Of a stretch of DNA of 64,000 nt, positions 56,971 to 64,000 are shown one piece after another. The notes beneath the pieces are model-generated. The model saw only the letters and a program-made list of their open reading frames with translations, had not been told where the DNA came from and ran no database searches. The DNA is from Muricoccus pecuniae (GTDB taxonomy: Bacteria > Pseudomonadota > Alphaproteobacteria > Acetobacterales > Acetobacteraceae). Location: positions 62,001 through 126,000 of the forward strand of contig NZ_JACIJD010000013.1 of NCBI RefSeq assembly GCF_014199205.1, read 5' to 3'. A program made the position numbers and the translations under genes. How positions within the stretch are numbered: the stretch's first letter is position 1; every line of letters begins with the position of its first letter.

Positions 56971-58263
56971 TCACCCCATCGCCTGCCGCACCCACTCGGC
57001 CCAGCGCAGCGCCTCCCGGTCCCGACCGGGGGCGGCGACGAGCTGCACGCCCAGCGGAAGGCCGCGCGGCCCGGTGCCGGCCGGCACGGTGACGGCGGGG
57101 GCGTGGAGCGCGGTCCAGAGCAGGTTGAAGCCGGGGTCGCCCGTCCAGCCCAGCCCCTCCGGCGCCTCGCCCGGCGCGCTCGGCGTCAGCACGGCGTCGC
57201 AATCCGCGATCGCACCGGGGAAGGCGGCGCGGGCGGCGGCGAGGACCTCGCGCGCCTCGTCCAGCGCGCGGGCGGGCAGGGCGCGGGCGGCGTCGGTCTT
57301 CTCCAGCAGCACGGGGGAGAGGCGGTCCCGGTGGTTCTCCAGCTCCCAGGCGAGGGCCTGGGCGATCTCCCCGTTCATCACCACCGGATGCGCCTCCGCC
57401 GCGGCGGCGATGGCCGGGGGCATCTCGCCGCGCGTGACCACCGCCCCGGCCCCGCGCGCGGCCCGCTCGGCGCGCTCCATCAGCGCCAGCGTCTCGGGCG
57501 CGGCGAGGGAGGCGTGAGGGCCGAGGCAGAGGAGGAGGCGGGGCGGGCGGTCCGGCCACGCCCCGGGATCGCCGAGTTCCCGCCCGGTGAGCGCCCCCAC
57601 CAGCAGGGCGCAATCCGCCACCGTGCGGGCGAGCGCCCCGATGGTGTCGAGGGACTCGCTCATCACCTTCATCCCGGCCCGGTGGATCGAGCCGTGCGTC
57701 GGCATGTAGCCGGCAATGCCGCAGAAGGCGGCGGGGCGGATGATGCTGCCCGCCGTCTGCGTGCCGAAGGCGAGGGGGAAGAGCCCCGCCGCCACCCCCG
57801 CCGCCGAGCCGGAGGAGGAGCCGCCCGGCGTGTGGGCGGGGTTCGCCGGATGGGTGGTGGGGCCGGGCTGGCGCGTGGCGAATTCCGTCGTCACCGTCTT
57901 GCCCATCACCACCGCCCCGGCCGCGCGGGCGAGGGCGACGGCGGCGGAATCGGCGCGCGGCACATGCCCCGCCCAGATCGGGGAGCCGTAGGCGGCGGGC
58001 ATCCCGGCAGCGTCCAGCACGTCCTTCACCCCGAGCGGCAGCCCGTGCAGCGGGCCGAGGGGCGCGCCCGAGGCGGCGCGCGCATCGGCCGCCCGCGCCC
58101 CGGCCAGGGCGGCATCGGGGTCGAGATGGACGAAGGCGCGCAGCACGGGTTCCCGCGCGCGGGCGCGGTCGAGCAGCGCCTCCATCAGGGCCGTGGCGGT
58201 GAGGTTGCCGTCGCGGAGGCGGCGCGCGGCCTCGGTGGCAGTGAGGATGGAAGGGTCGGTCAT
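56971..58263 (-). CDS. Amidase-signature family amidase
   Basis: This 430-residue hydrolase contains the Ser-cisSer-Lys triad: Lys in PLGVKDVLDAAG near residue 80, cis-Ser in GGSSSGSAAGVAAG near residue 150, and nucleophile Ser in TQTAGSIIRPAAFCGIAGY near residue 175. It hydrolyses an amide, but the family ranges from GatA to aryl-acylamidases and the substrate is not predictable. GatB/GatC genes are absent, so a tRNA amidotransferase role is unlikely. It is 10 bases past the stop of the converging GST-type gene. Confidence 0.9.
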   Translation of the reverse strand: MTDPSILTATEAARRLRDGNLTATALMEALLDRARAREPVLRAFVHLDPDAALAGARAADARAASGAPLGPLHGLPLGVKDVLDAAGMPAAYGSPIWAGHVPRADSAAVALARAAGAVVMGKTVTTEFATRQPGPTTHPANPAHTPGGSSSGSAAGVAAGLFPLAFGTQTAGSIIRPAAFCGIAGYMPTHGSIHRAGMKVMSESLDTIGALARTVADCALLVGALTGRELGDPGAWPDRPPRLLLCLGPHASLAAPETLALMERAERAARGAGAVVTRGEMPPAIAAAAEAHPVVMNGEIAQALAWELENHRDRLSPVLLEKTDAARALPARALDEAREVLAAARAAFPGAIADCDAVLTPSAPGEAPEGLGWTGDPGFNLLWTALHAPAVTVPAGTGPRGLPLGVQLVAAPGRDREALRWAEWVRQAMG

Positions 58264-58306
58264 GGCCTCGGAGCTTCGGCCGCCCAGGGGCCCGGGGGAA
58301 GGGGGG

Positions 58307-59317
58307 TCAGCCCAGGAGCGCCGCCCCCAGCCAGTAGCAGCCCGCCCCCACCGCCGCCGCCGCCGGCAGGGTGACGACCCAGGCCCAGACGATGTTCCGC
58401 GCCACCCCCCAGCGCACCGCCGAGGCCCGGCGCGAGGCGCCGACGCCCACGATCGCCCCCGTGACGGTGTGGGTGGTGGAGACGGGGATGCCGAGCCAGG
58501 TGGCGCCGAAGAGCGACAGCGCCCCGCCCGTCTCGGCGCAGAAGCCCTGCACCGGGCGGAGGTCGGTGATGCGCGAGCCCATGGTCCGCACGATCCGCCA
58601 GCCGCCCATCAGCGTGCCGAGCCCCATGGCCGCGTGGCAGGAGATGACGATCCAGAAGGGCACGTGGAACTCCGGCCCCAGCATCCCCTGGGAGTAGAGG
58701 AGGATGGCGATGATCCCCATCGTCTTCTGCGCATCGTTGCCGCCGTGGCCGAGGCTGAACAGGCAGGAGGAGAGGAGCTGGAGCACGCGGAATCGCCGGT
58801 CCACCGCATAGGGCGTGGAGCGTCGCGAGGCCCAGCTCGTCGCCAGCACGAGGAGGAGGGCGAGGAGGAAACCCACCAGCGGCGAGATCACGATGAAGGA
58901 GGCGATGGTGCCCACCCCGCCCCAGAGCACCGCCGAGGCCCCCGCCTTGGCCATCGCCGCCCCGATCAGCCCGCCGACGAGGGCGTGGCTGGAAGAGGAG
59001 GGGATGCCCCAGATCCAGGTGACGACGTTCCAGAAGATCGCGCCGAGCAGCGCCCCGCCGACGACGAGCGGGTCCACCGCATCCGCCGCCACGATCCCCT
59101 TGCCGATCGTGTTCGCCACGTGCAGCCCGAAGAAGAGGAAGGCGATGAAGTTGAAGAAGGCCGCCCAGACAACGGCCACGCGCGGCGCGAGCACGCGGGT
59201 GGAGACGACGGTGGCGATGGAGTTCGCCGCATCGTGCAGCCCGTTGAGGAAATCGAAGAAGAGGGCGACGAGGATGAGGCCGACGAGCAGCGGCATCCCG
59301 ATGGTCATGGCGGACAT
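58307..59317 (-). CDS. pitA: Low-affinity inorganic phosphate transporter, PiT family
   Basis: This 336-residue transporter has around ten helices and both PiT signature repeats: GLHDAANSIATVVSTR near residue 27 and GHGGNDAQKTMGIIAI near residue 195. It imports phosphate (or metal-phosphate) with protons. The DUF47 gene 18 bases upstream on the same strand is its usual partner and they form an operon. Confidence 0.93.
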   Translation of the reverse strand: MSAMTIGMPLLVGLILVALFFDFLNGLHDAANSIATVVSTRVLAPRVAVVWAAFFNFIAFLFFGLHVANTIGKGIVAADAVDPLVVGGALLGAIFWNVVTWIWGIPSSSSHALVGGLIGAAMAKAGASAVLWGGVGTIASFIVISPLVGFLLALLLVLATSWASRRSTPYAVDRRFRVLQLLSSCLFSLGHGGNDAQKTMGIIAILLYSQGMLGPEFHVPFWIVISCHAAMGLGTLMGGWRIVRTMGSRITDLRPVQGFCAETGGALSLFGATWLGIPVSTTHTVTGAIVGVGASRRASAVRWGVARNIVWAWVVTLPAAAAVGAGCYWLGAALLG

Positions 59318-59334
59318 GGCGCGGCTCCCGGTCC

Positions 59335-59982
59335 CTAGACCTGCTCGATCATCACGCCCTGGATGAGGTCGGTCACGTCCTCGCAGCGGTCGGCCACCGC
59401 CTCGATGCCGTCATAGACCATCTGCACCATCAGCTTGTGGCCGGGGGAGAGGCCGTCCGCGCCGCCGTTGAACAGCGCGTCCATCCCCGCCTGGAGCGCC
59501 CGGTCCGCCTCGCTCTCGATCGCGTCCACCTCCTCGCACATCGTCGCCAGCGCGCGCGCGTTGCGCGAGATGTCGGACAGCAGCGGCATGCCGTCCCGCA
59601 GCCGCTCGCAGGCGCGCAGGATGCAGTCGGCCATGGAGAGCATCTCGGGCGTGACCTCGACCTTGTAGAGGAGCATCCGCCGCCCGCCGTCCTTCATGCG
59701 GTCGATCACGTCGTCCAGCCCGTCCGTGAGGGCGAGGATGTCCGAGCGGTCGAAGGGCGTGATGAAGACGCGGTGGATGGAGCGCACCGTCGCCCGGTTT
59801 ACCTCGTCCGCCTCCTTCTCGATCCGGCTGAGCGCGGCGTGGTGGGCGGGCGCGTTGGCGGGATCGGCCAGCATGGCGCGGAAGGCCTGCGCGGCCTCGA
59901 CCGTCTTGGCGGCCTGGGCGGCGAAGGCGGCGACGAAGATGTCGTCCCGCGGCATGAGAAGGCGGAAGAGCTTCAGGATCAT
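59335..59982 (-). CDS. DUF47/PhoU-like protein, partner of PiT
   Basis: This 215-residue all-helical protein is of the DUF47 family, related to PhoU. LSRIEKEADEVNRATVRSIHRVFITPFDRSDILALTDGLDDVIDRM shows the conserved ExxxD and DR-D metal-binding pattern. The C-terminal ISRNARALATMCEEVDAIESEADRALQAG repeats it. DUF47 proteins support or regulate PiT transporters. The start MILKLFRLLMPRDD gives family length. Confidence 0.92.
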   Translation of the reverse strand: MILKLFRLLMPRDDIFVAAFAAQAAKTVEAAQAFRAMLADPANAPAHHAALSRIEKEADEVNRATVRSIHRVFITPFDRSDILALTDGLDDVIDRMKDGGRRMLLYKVEVTPEMLSMADCILRACERLRDGMPLLSDISRNARALATMCEEVDAIESEADRALQAGMDALFNGGADGLSPGHKLMVQMVYDGIEAVADRCEDVTDLIQGVMIEQV

Positions 59983-60139
59983 CGCGCGGCTCCGGTGTGG
60001 CGGAGAGGGGCGCCGCGACGGCTCGGGCCCCTCTCCGGGCGCGGCGAGGGTCGCCGCCAGCCCCGTCGTCAACGCGCGGCCCGGCATCCCGTCCGCGCGC
60101 GCTGCAATAAATCTGCAACCGCCCGGCAGGCACGGCTCC

Positions 60140-60153
60140 TTGATCGAGGTCAA
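60140..60153 (+). promoter_or_regulatory. Near-consensus FNR box (anaerobox)
   Basis: ttgatcgaggtcaa matches TTGAT-N4-ATCAA at nine of ten specified bases. It lies 52 bases before the hemerythrin-like gene, a position compatible with activation. An FNR-type regulator is encoded next door. Confidence 0.75.
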
Positions 60154-60204
60154 GGCACAACCGCCCGATCCGGTCCAAACCAGTCCCGTCGAGGAGGCCG
60201 GATT

Positions 60205-60747
60205 GTGAACGGATACGGAGAGGGGGAGCCGGTCGGGGCGCGCTTCTGCGAGAGTTGGCGGCAACGGGCGGAGGCACGGATCGGGGCGGTGGTGGCCGAG
60301 CACGTGGTGTTGCGCGCCCTCTGCGACAGGCTGGAGGCCATGGCCGACGGGCTGCCCGGCCTGCCCCCGGAGGAGGAGCGGCACGCCCTGGCCCGCCAGC
60401 TCACCACCCTCCTGACCCCCCATCACAAGCGCGAGGCCCTCCTGCTGGAGGACCTGCTGCCCGAGGACGGGGCCGCCCCGATGGAGCGCGCCCTGCTGGA
60501 GCGCATCCGCGGCCAGCACGTGGCGGACGCCGTCCATGCCCAGGACCTCGCCGCCGTGCTGGAGACGGCGTCGGGGGAGGGGGACGGGCAGGCGCTGGGC
60601 TACATGCTGCGCTGCTTCTTCGACGGATGCCGCCGCGCGCTCGCCTTCGAGGAGCTGACCATCCTCAACCTCGCCCGGCGCCGCTTCTCGCCGCGGACGG
60701 ACGCGCTGCTGACGGCCTGCCTCTGCGCCGGGCAGGAAATTGCCTGA
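60205..60747 (+). CDS. Hemerythrin-like (HHE) domain protein
   Basis: This 180-residue four-helix protein starts with GTG after gaggagg. His/Glu clusters at hemerythrin-like spacing are seen in AEHVVLRALCDRLE, TPHHKREALLLEDLL, GQHVADAVHAQDLAAVLE and FEELTILNLARRR, suitable for a diiron site. Such proteins bind oxygen or NO or act in iron-sulfur repair. The ligand set is not the canonical one throughout, so assignment is by pattern only. The upstream FNR box and the adjacent fnr-like gene support an oxygen- or NO-linked role. Confidence 0.72.
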   Translation: MNGYGEGEPVGARFCESWRQRAEARIGAVVAEHVVLRALCDRLEAMADGLPGLPPEEERHALARQLTTLLTPHHKREALLLEDLLPEDGAAPMERALLERIRGQHVADAVHAQDLAAVLETASGEGDGQALGYMLRCFFDGCRRALAFEELTILNLARRRFSPRTDALLTACLCAGQEIA

Positions 60748-60760
60748 GGGGCGGCCCGCC

Positions 60761-61435
60761 TCAGGCGGCCGCCTCCGCGCGCTCCCTCAGCGCACGGCGG
60801 TTGCGGATCGTCACCTGCCGGCCGGAGGGCAGGCCGATCAGCCCGTCCCGCTTGAGCTTCGTCATCTGGCGGCTGACCGTCTCGATCGTCAGGCCGAGCA
60901 CGTCCGCGATCTGGGAGCGGGTGAGGGGGAGGTCGAAGCTCGCCTCCGTCTCCGCCGCCTTCCCGCAGCCGAGATGGACGGCCATGTCGAGCAGGAAGCT
61001 CGCCACCTTCTCCTCGGCGCTCTTGCGGCCGAGCATGAGCATCCGCGCCCGCGCCTCGTCCAGCGCGGCCAGGGTCCGGCGGAGCAGCAGGCGCTCCATC
61101 CGCACGTGGTTCTCCAGCGCCGCCTCGAAGGGCTTGCGGGGGAAGACGCAGAGCTCGACCTCGGTGAGGGCGGTGACGCTGTGCTCCGCCTCCTCGGCGA
61201 AGGGGCGGCCGACGAAGTCGGAGGGGTAGAGCAGGCCGACGATCTGCTCCCGCCCGTCCGCCGTGCTCGCGCTGAGCTTCAGCACGCCGGAGAGGAGGTT
61301 GGCGCAGTGCAGCGCCTCGTCCCCCGCCCAGACGAGGGTCTCGCCCCGGTCCAGCCGCCGCGGGCGGCCGATCCGGTTGAGCGTGATCAGCTCCTCGTCG
61401 TTCAGGCTGCCGCAGAGCGACTTGTCCCGGACCAC
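60761..61435 (-). CDS. fnrL: FNR-type oxygen-sensing regulator (FnrL-like); true start probably at 61459
   Basis: This is 224 residues from the first conventional start (GTG 61435). The HTH ends with GLTIETVSRQMTKLK, whose Glu, Ser and Arg are the FNR contacts to TTGAT. A Cys in EVELCVFPR matches the fourth FNR cluster ligand. Reading upstream in frame gives CTDCVVRDKSLC, the C-x2-C-x7-C trio of FnrL proteins, but two of these cysteines lie before the GTG. A strong ribosome site (AGGGAGG, 61471-61465) sits five bases before an in-frame ATC at 61459, and the frame has no ATG, GTG or TTG further up before a stop at 61504. Coordinates given are the minimal ones. Confidence 0.9.
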   Translation of the reverse strand: MVRDKSLCGSLNDEELITLNRIGRPRRLDRGETLVWAGDEALHCANLLSGVLKLSASTADGREQIVGLLYPSDFVGRPFAEEAEHSVTALTEVELCVFPRKPFEAALENHVRMERLLLRRTLAALDEARARMLMLGRKSAEEKVASFLLDMAVHLGCGKAAETEASFDLPLTRSQIADVLGLTIETVSRQMTKLKRDGLIGLPSGRQVTIRNRRALRERAEAAA

Positions 61436-61456
61436 GCAGTCGGTACAGACGGTGCT

Positions 61457-61471
61457 GATGACGGCCTCCCT
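61457..61471 (-). promoter_or_regulatory. Shine-Dalgarno and putative ATC start of the FNR gene
   Basis: On the minus strand AGGGAGG (61471-61465) is followed by ccgtc and then ATC (61459-61457), standard spacing for initiation. Starting here includes all N-terminal iron-sulfur cysteines. The GTG at 61435 has no ribosome site. Confidence 0.55.
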
Positions 61472-61680
61472 CGCTAAGACGTAGCGATGTCTGAAACGTG
61501 ATTATAGGGATGCGCGAGGCGGATTCCGACCAGAAGTTTGCGCCCCCGGGTCGCGCCTCGGGAATGACAGCTCCGCGAGTCGCTCCGCGCTGCCCGGGCA
61601 CCCGGGCGCCGGTGGCCGCCCCTGCCGGCATGGGCTAGACCGGCAGGGCCGTCCTCTACCCCGGGAGATCCCCCCGAACC

Positions 61681-62697
61681 GTGCCCCTGCGCGCCGACCC
61701 CCTGAGCGACCCGCTGATCCTGGCGCCGCCCCCGGAGATCGAGCCCGCCGCGCTCGCCCGGGCGCTGGCGGCGGAATGGGGGCTGGAGGGCGCGCTGCAC
61801 CCCTTGGGCGGGGAGCGGGACCGCAACTTCCGGCTGGATGGCGCGGGCGCGGCGCCGCTGCTGGTGAAGCTTGCCCATCCCGACGAGAACCCGGCGATCA
61901 CGGATTTCCAGACCGCCGCGCTGCTGCACCTCCGGGCCACGGGCCCCGGCCTGCCGCTGCCCCGGATCATCCCGTCCAGGGACGGGCGCACCGCCGTGCC
62001 CCACCCCGCCCTGGACGGGCGGCCCTGCTTGCTGCGCGTGCTCACCTATCTCCCTGGCCGCCCGGCGGCGGAGCCGGCGGCCATCGCCCGCGATCTCGGC
62101 GCCCTGACTGCCCGGCTGGACCGCGCGCTGGAGGGCTTCGCCCATCCCGCCGACGCGCGCCGCCTCCTCTGGGACATCCGCGAGGCGCCGGGGCTGCGGG
62201 CCTTCCTCGGCGAGGTGGAGGATGCCGGGCTGCGGGCGCTGGCCGCCGCCGCGCTCGACCGCTTCGAGGCGGAGGCGGCGGGCGCGCTCGCTGCCCTGCC
62301 GATGCAGGTGATCCACAACGACCTCAACCCGCACAACGTGCTGGTGGGGGAGGACGGGGCGCTCTCGGGCCTTATCGACTTCGGCGACATGGTCCGCGCC
62401 TCACGCCTGCAGGAGGTGGCGACGGCCTGCGCCTATCTCCTCGGCGCCGGGGAGGGGCCGCTCTCCGGCCCGGCGGCGTTCCTGGCGGGCTACCGCTCGG
62501 TGCTGCCCCTCCCGGCGGAGGAGGCGGCGCTGCTGCCCGCCCTCATCGCCGCGCGCATGGCGATGACGGTGCTGATCACCCACTGGCGCGCGCGGCGCCA
62601 GCCGGGGAACGCGCCCTACATCCTGCGCAACATGCCCCGCGCGCGGGCGGGGCTGGAAACTCTCGCGCGCCTCGCTCCCGCCAGCCTCGAAGGATGA
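61681..62697 (+). CDS. Aminoglycoside-phosphotransferase-fold kinase (hydroxylysine-kinase-like)
   Basis: This 338-residue kinase starts with GTG. The catalytic loop is VIHNDLNPHNVLV near residue 216 and the metal-binding GLIDFGDMVRA near residue 235 is the equivalent of DFG. An N-terminal nucleotide-binding lobe has LLVKLAHP with the Lys. It overlaps by four bases (ATGA) a class III aminotransferase. The pair resembles the animal HYKK/PHYKPL enzymes, which phosphorylate 5-hydroxylysine and then eliminate phosphate. Other amino-alcohol substrates are possible. Confidence 0.82.
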   Translation: MPLRADPLSDPLILAPPPEIEPAALARALAAEWGLEGALHPLGGERDRNFRLDGAGAAPLLVKLAHPDENPAITDFQTAALLHLRATGPGLPLPRIIPSRDGRTAVPHPALDGRPCLLRVLTYLPGRPAAEPAAIARDLGALTARLDRALEGFAHPADARRLLWDIREAPGLRAFLGEVEDAGLRALAAAALDRFEAEAAGALAALPMQVIHNDLNPHNVLVGEDGALSGLIDFGDMVRASRLQEVATACAYLLGAGEGPLSGPAAFLAGYRSVLPLPAEEAALLPALIAARMAMTVLITHWRARRQPGNAPYILRNMPRARAGLETLARLAPASLEG

Positions 62698-64000
62698 GCC
62701 CAGTGCCGGATGACGCGCCCAAGGGAATGGCGATGATCAACGCCTTCGACCCCAGCCGCGCGGCGGGGCTGGGGGAGCGCGAGCGGGCGATGGTGGAGCG
62801 GCGCGGGCGCCTGCTCGGCCCGGCCTACCGGCTGTTCTACGAGCGCCCCGTCCACTTCGTGCGCGGGGAGGGCGCCTGGCTCTTCGACGCGGAGGGTAAC
62901 CGCTACCTCGACTGCTACAACAACGTCGCCTCCCTCGGCCACGCGCATCCCCGCGTGGTGGAGGCGATCGCGCGGCAGGCGGCGCTGCTGAACACGCACA
63001 CGCGCTACCTGCACGACACCGTGCTGGACCTCGCCGAGGCGCTGCTGGCCACGATGCCCGCCTCGCTGGGGCATGTGATGTTCACCTGCACGGGGTCGGA
63101 GGCGAACGACCTCGCGCTGCGGATCGCACGCGCCCATACGGGGGGCGAGGGAATCGTCGTCACCTCCCTCGCCTATCACGGGGTGACGGCCTCCCTGGCG
63201 GAACTCTCGCCCTCCCTCGGCGAGGGCGTGCCGCTCGGGCGCCACGTCGCGACGGTGGCGCCGCCCGATGCCTATCGCGGCGGCCCGGACATGCCCGCGC
63301 GCTTCGCAGCCGACATCGCCGCCGCCTTCGCCGGGCTGCGCCGCCACGGCATCCGCCCCTGCGCGCTGCTGGTGGACACGATGTTCACCTCCGACGGCGT
63401 CTTCCCCGACCCCGCCGGCCTCCTCGCCGTTGCGGCGGCGGCCGCGAGGGAGGCGGGCGCGCTGTTCATCGCCGATGAGGTGCAGCCCGGCTTCGGCCGC
63501 ACCGGGACGATGTGGGGCTTCGCACGGCACGGGGTGGAGCCGGACATCGTCACCATGGGCAAGCCCATGGGCAACGGGCATCCCGTGGCGGGGCTGGCCA
63601 TCCGGCCGGAGCTGCTGGAGCGCTTCGGGCGGACGGTGCGGTACTTCAACACCTTCGGCGGCAACCCCGTCTCCGCCGCCGCCGGCCTCGCCGTGCTGGA
63701 GGTGCTGCGGGACGAGGGGCTGCCCGCCAATGCCGCGGCGGTGGGCGCGCATCTGATGGAGGGGCTGAGGGCGCTCGCCTCGCGCCACGCGATCATCGGC
63801 GACGTCCGCGGCGCCGGGCTCTCCATCGGCTGCGAGCTGGTGGGGGACCGCGGCACGCGCGAGCCCGCCACCGCGGAGACCGCGCGCATCGTCAACGCGC
63901 TGCGCGAGCGGCGCGTGCTAATCAGCGCCTCCGGCCCCGGCGCGAACATCCTTAAGATCCGCCCGCCCCTCTGCCTCACGCGCGATCAGGCGGACATCTT
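62694..64000 (+). CDS. Class III aminotransferase-fold enzyme, phospholyase-like (3' end outside window)
   Basis: This open frame runs off the right edge with about 435 residues seen, near complete for the family. ERPVHFVRGEGAWLFDAEGNRYLDCYNNVASLGHAHPRVV marks the class III N-terminus (residues about 44-80). FIADEVQPGFGRTGTMWGFARHGVEPDI carries the PLP-stacking Asp, and VTMGKPMGNGHPVAGLA the PLP-binding Lys. The GKPMGNGHP form, with Met after Pro, is typical of the ETNPPL/PHYKPL phospholyase branch rather than plain aminotransferases. The ATG overlaps the kinase stop, so the two are coupled. It likely acts on the phosphorylated product of the kinase. Confidence 0.88.
   Translation, partial: MSPVPDDAPKGMAMINAFDPSRAAGLGERERAMVERRGRLLGPAYRLFYERPVHFVRGEGAWLFDAEGNRYLDCYNNVASLGHAHPRVVEAIARQAALLNTHTRYLHDTVLDLAEALLATMPASLGHVMFTCTGSEANDLALRIARAHTGGEGIVVTSLAYHGVTASLAELSPSLGEGVPLGRHVATVAPPDAYRGGPDMPARFAADIAAAFAGLRRHGIRPCALLVDTMFTSDGVFPDPAGLLAVAAAAAREAGALFIADEVQPGFGRTGTMWGFARHGVEPDIVTMGKPMGNGHPVAGLAIRPELLERFGRTVRYFNTFGGNPVSAAAGLAVLEVLRDEGLPANAAAVGAHLMEGLRALASRHAIIGDVRGAGLSIGCELVGDRGTREPATAETARIVNALRERRVLISASGPGANILKIRPPLCLTRDQADI

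Overview
This 64-kb window is very GC-rich, densely coding chromosomal DNA from an alphaproteobacterium, most likely of the Rhodospirillales/Acetobacteraceae type (Roseomonas-like; this placement is an inference). The supporting signs are a split ATP-synthase locus that carries only the F0 genes with a duplicated b subunit (I-a-c-b'-b), several HWE-family histidine kinases, a FAT GUY-type single-domain receiver, an FnrL-like regulator, a sigma-54 promoter in front of glnK-amtB, and tripartite tricarboxylate transporter genes. I recognise about 60 genes. I found no rRNA, tRNA, CRISPR array, transposase or phage gene.

Layout, left to right. 1-9 kb: the end of a TctA permease, a small ArsR-like regulator, hslU, a PepSY membrane protein behind a possible Fur/Mur box, an EcsC protein, and a four-gene operon reading leftward (acyltransferase, DPM-like glycosyltransferase, asparaginase, Clp1-like polynucleotide kinase). 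9-13 kb: a DUF2891 protein, a DedA-like membrane protein and an ABC exporter. 12.8-15.7 kb: the F0 ATP-synthase operon with its terminator. 15.7-20.2 kb: a peptide-type binding protein, a PhyH dioxygenase, a 3-hydroxyacyl-CoA/carnitine-type dehydrogenase and a Gre factor. 20.3-30.5 kb: a signalling block with a chemoreceptor ending in PilZ, two HWE kinases, a hybrid kinase, a Crp/Fnr regulator and a FAT GUY receiver, interrupted by a palindromic repeat element. 30.5-37.3 kb: ChaC, then a complete urease operon ureDABCEFGJ.

37.3-46.6 kb is the most unusual part. It holds a secreted GH26-like glycosidase with RTX repeats that include a near-perfect 675-bp tandem duplication; a 1022-residue acetoacetyl-CoA-synthetase-like/carrier/thioesterase protein (NRPS-like A-T-TE); its probable activating phosphopantetheinyl transferase, encoded divergently; and an O-antigen ligase/polymerase-like membrane protein. 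It lies between two nitrogen loci, urease and glnK-amtB, and looks like an accessory module for a secreted or surface product.

48.5-64 kb: a UbiH-type hydroxylase, an Lrp regulator divergent from HPPD (tyrosine catabolism), a LysR / HMG-CoA-lyase-CaiB fusion / Bug binding-protein operon, a glutathionyl-hydroquinone reductase, an amidase, PiT with its DUF47 partner, a hemerythrin-like protein behind a near-consensus FNR box, an FNR-type regulator whose iron-sulfur cysteines lie upstream of its first conventional start codon, and a kinase/class-III-aminotransferase pair resembling the hydroxylysine kinase/phospholyase system. The last gene runs off the window.
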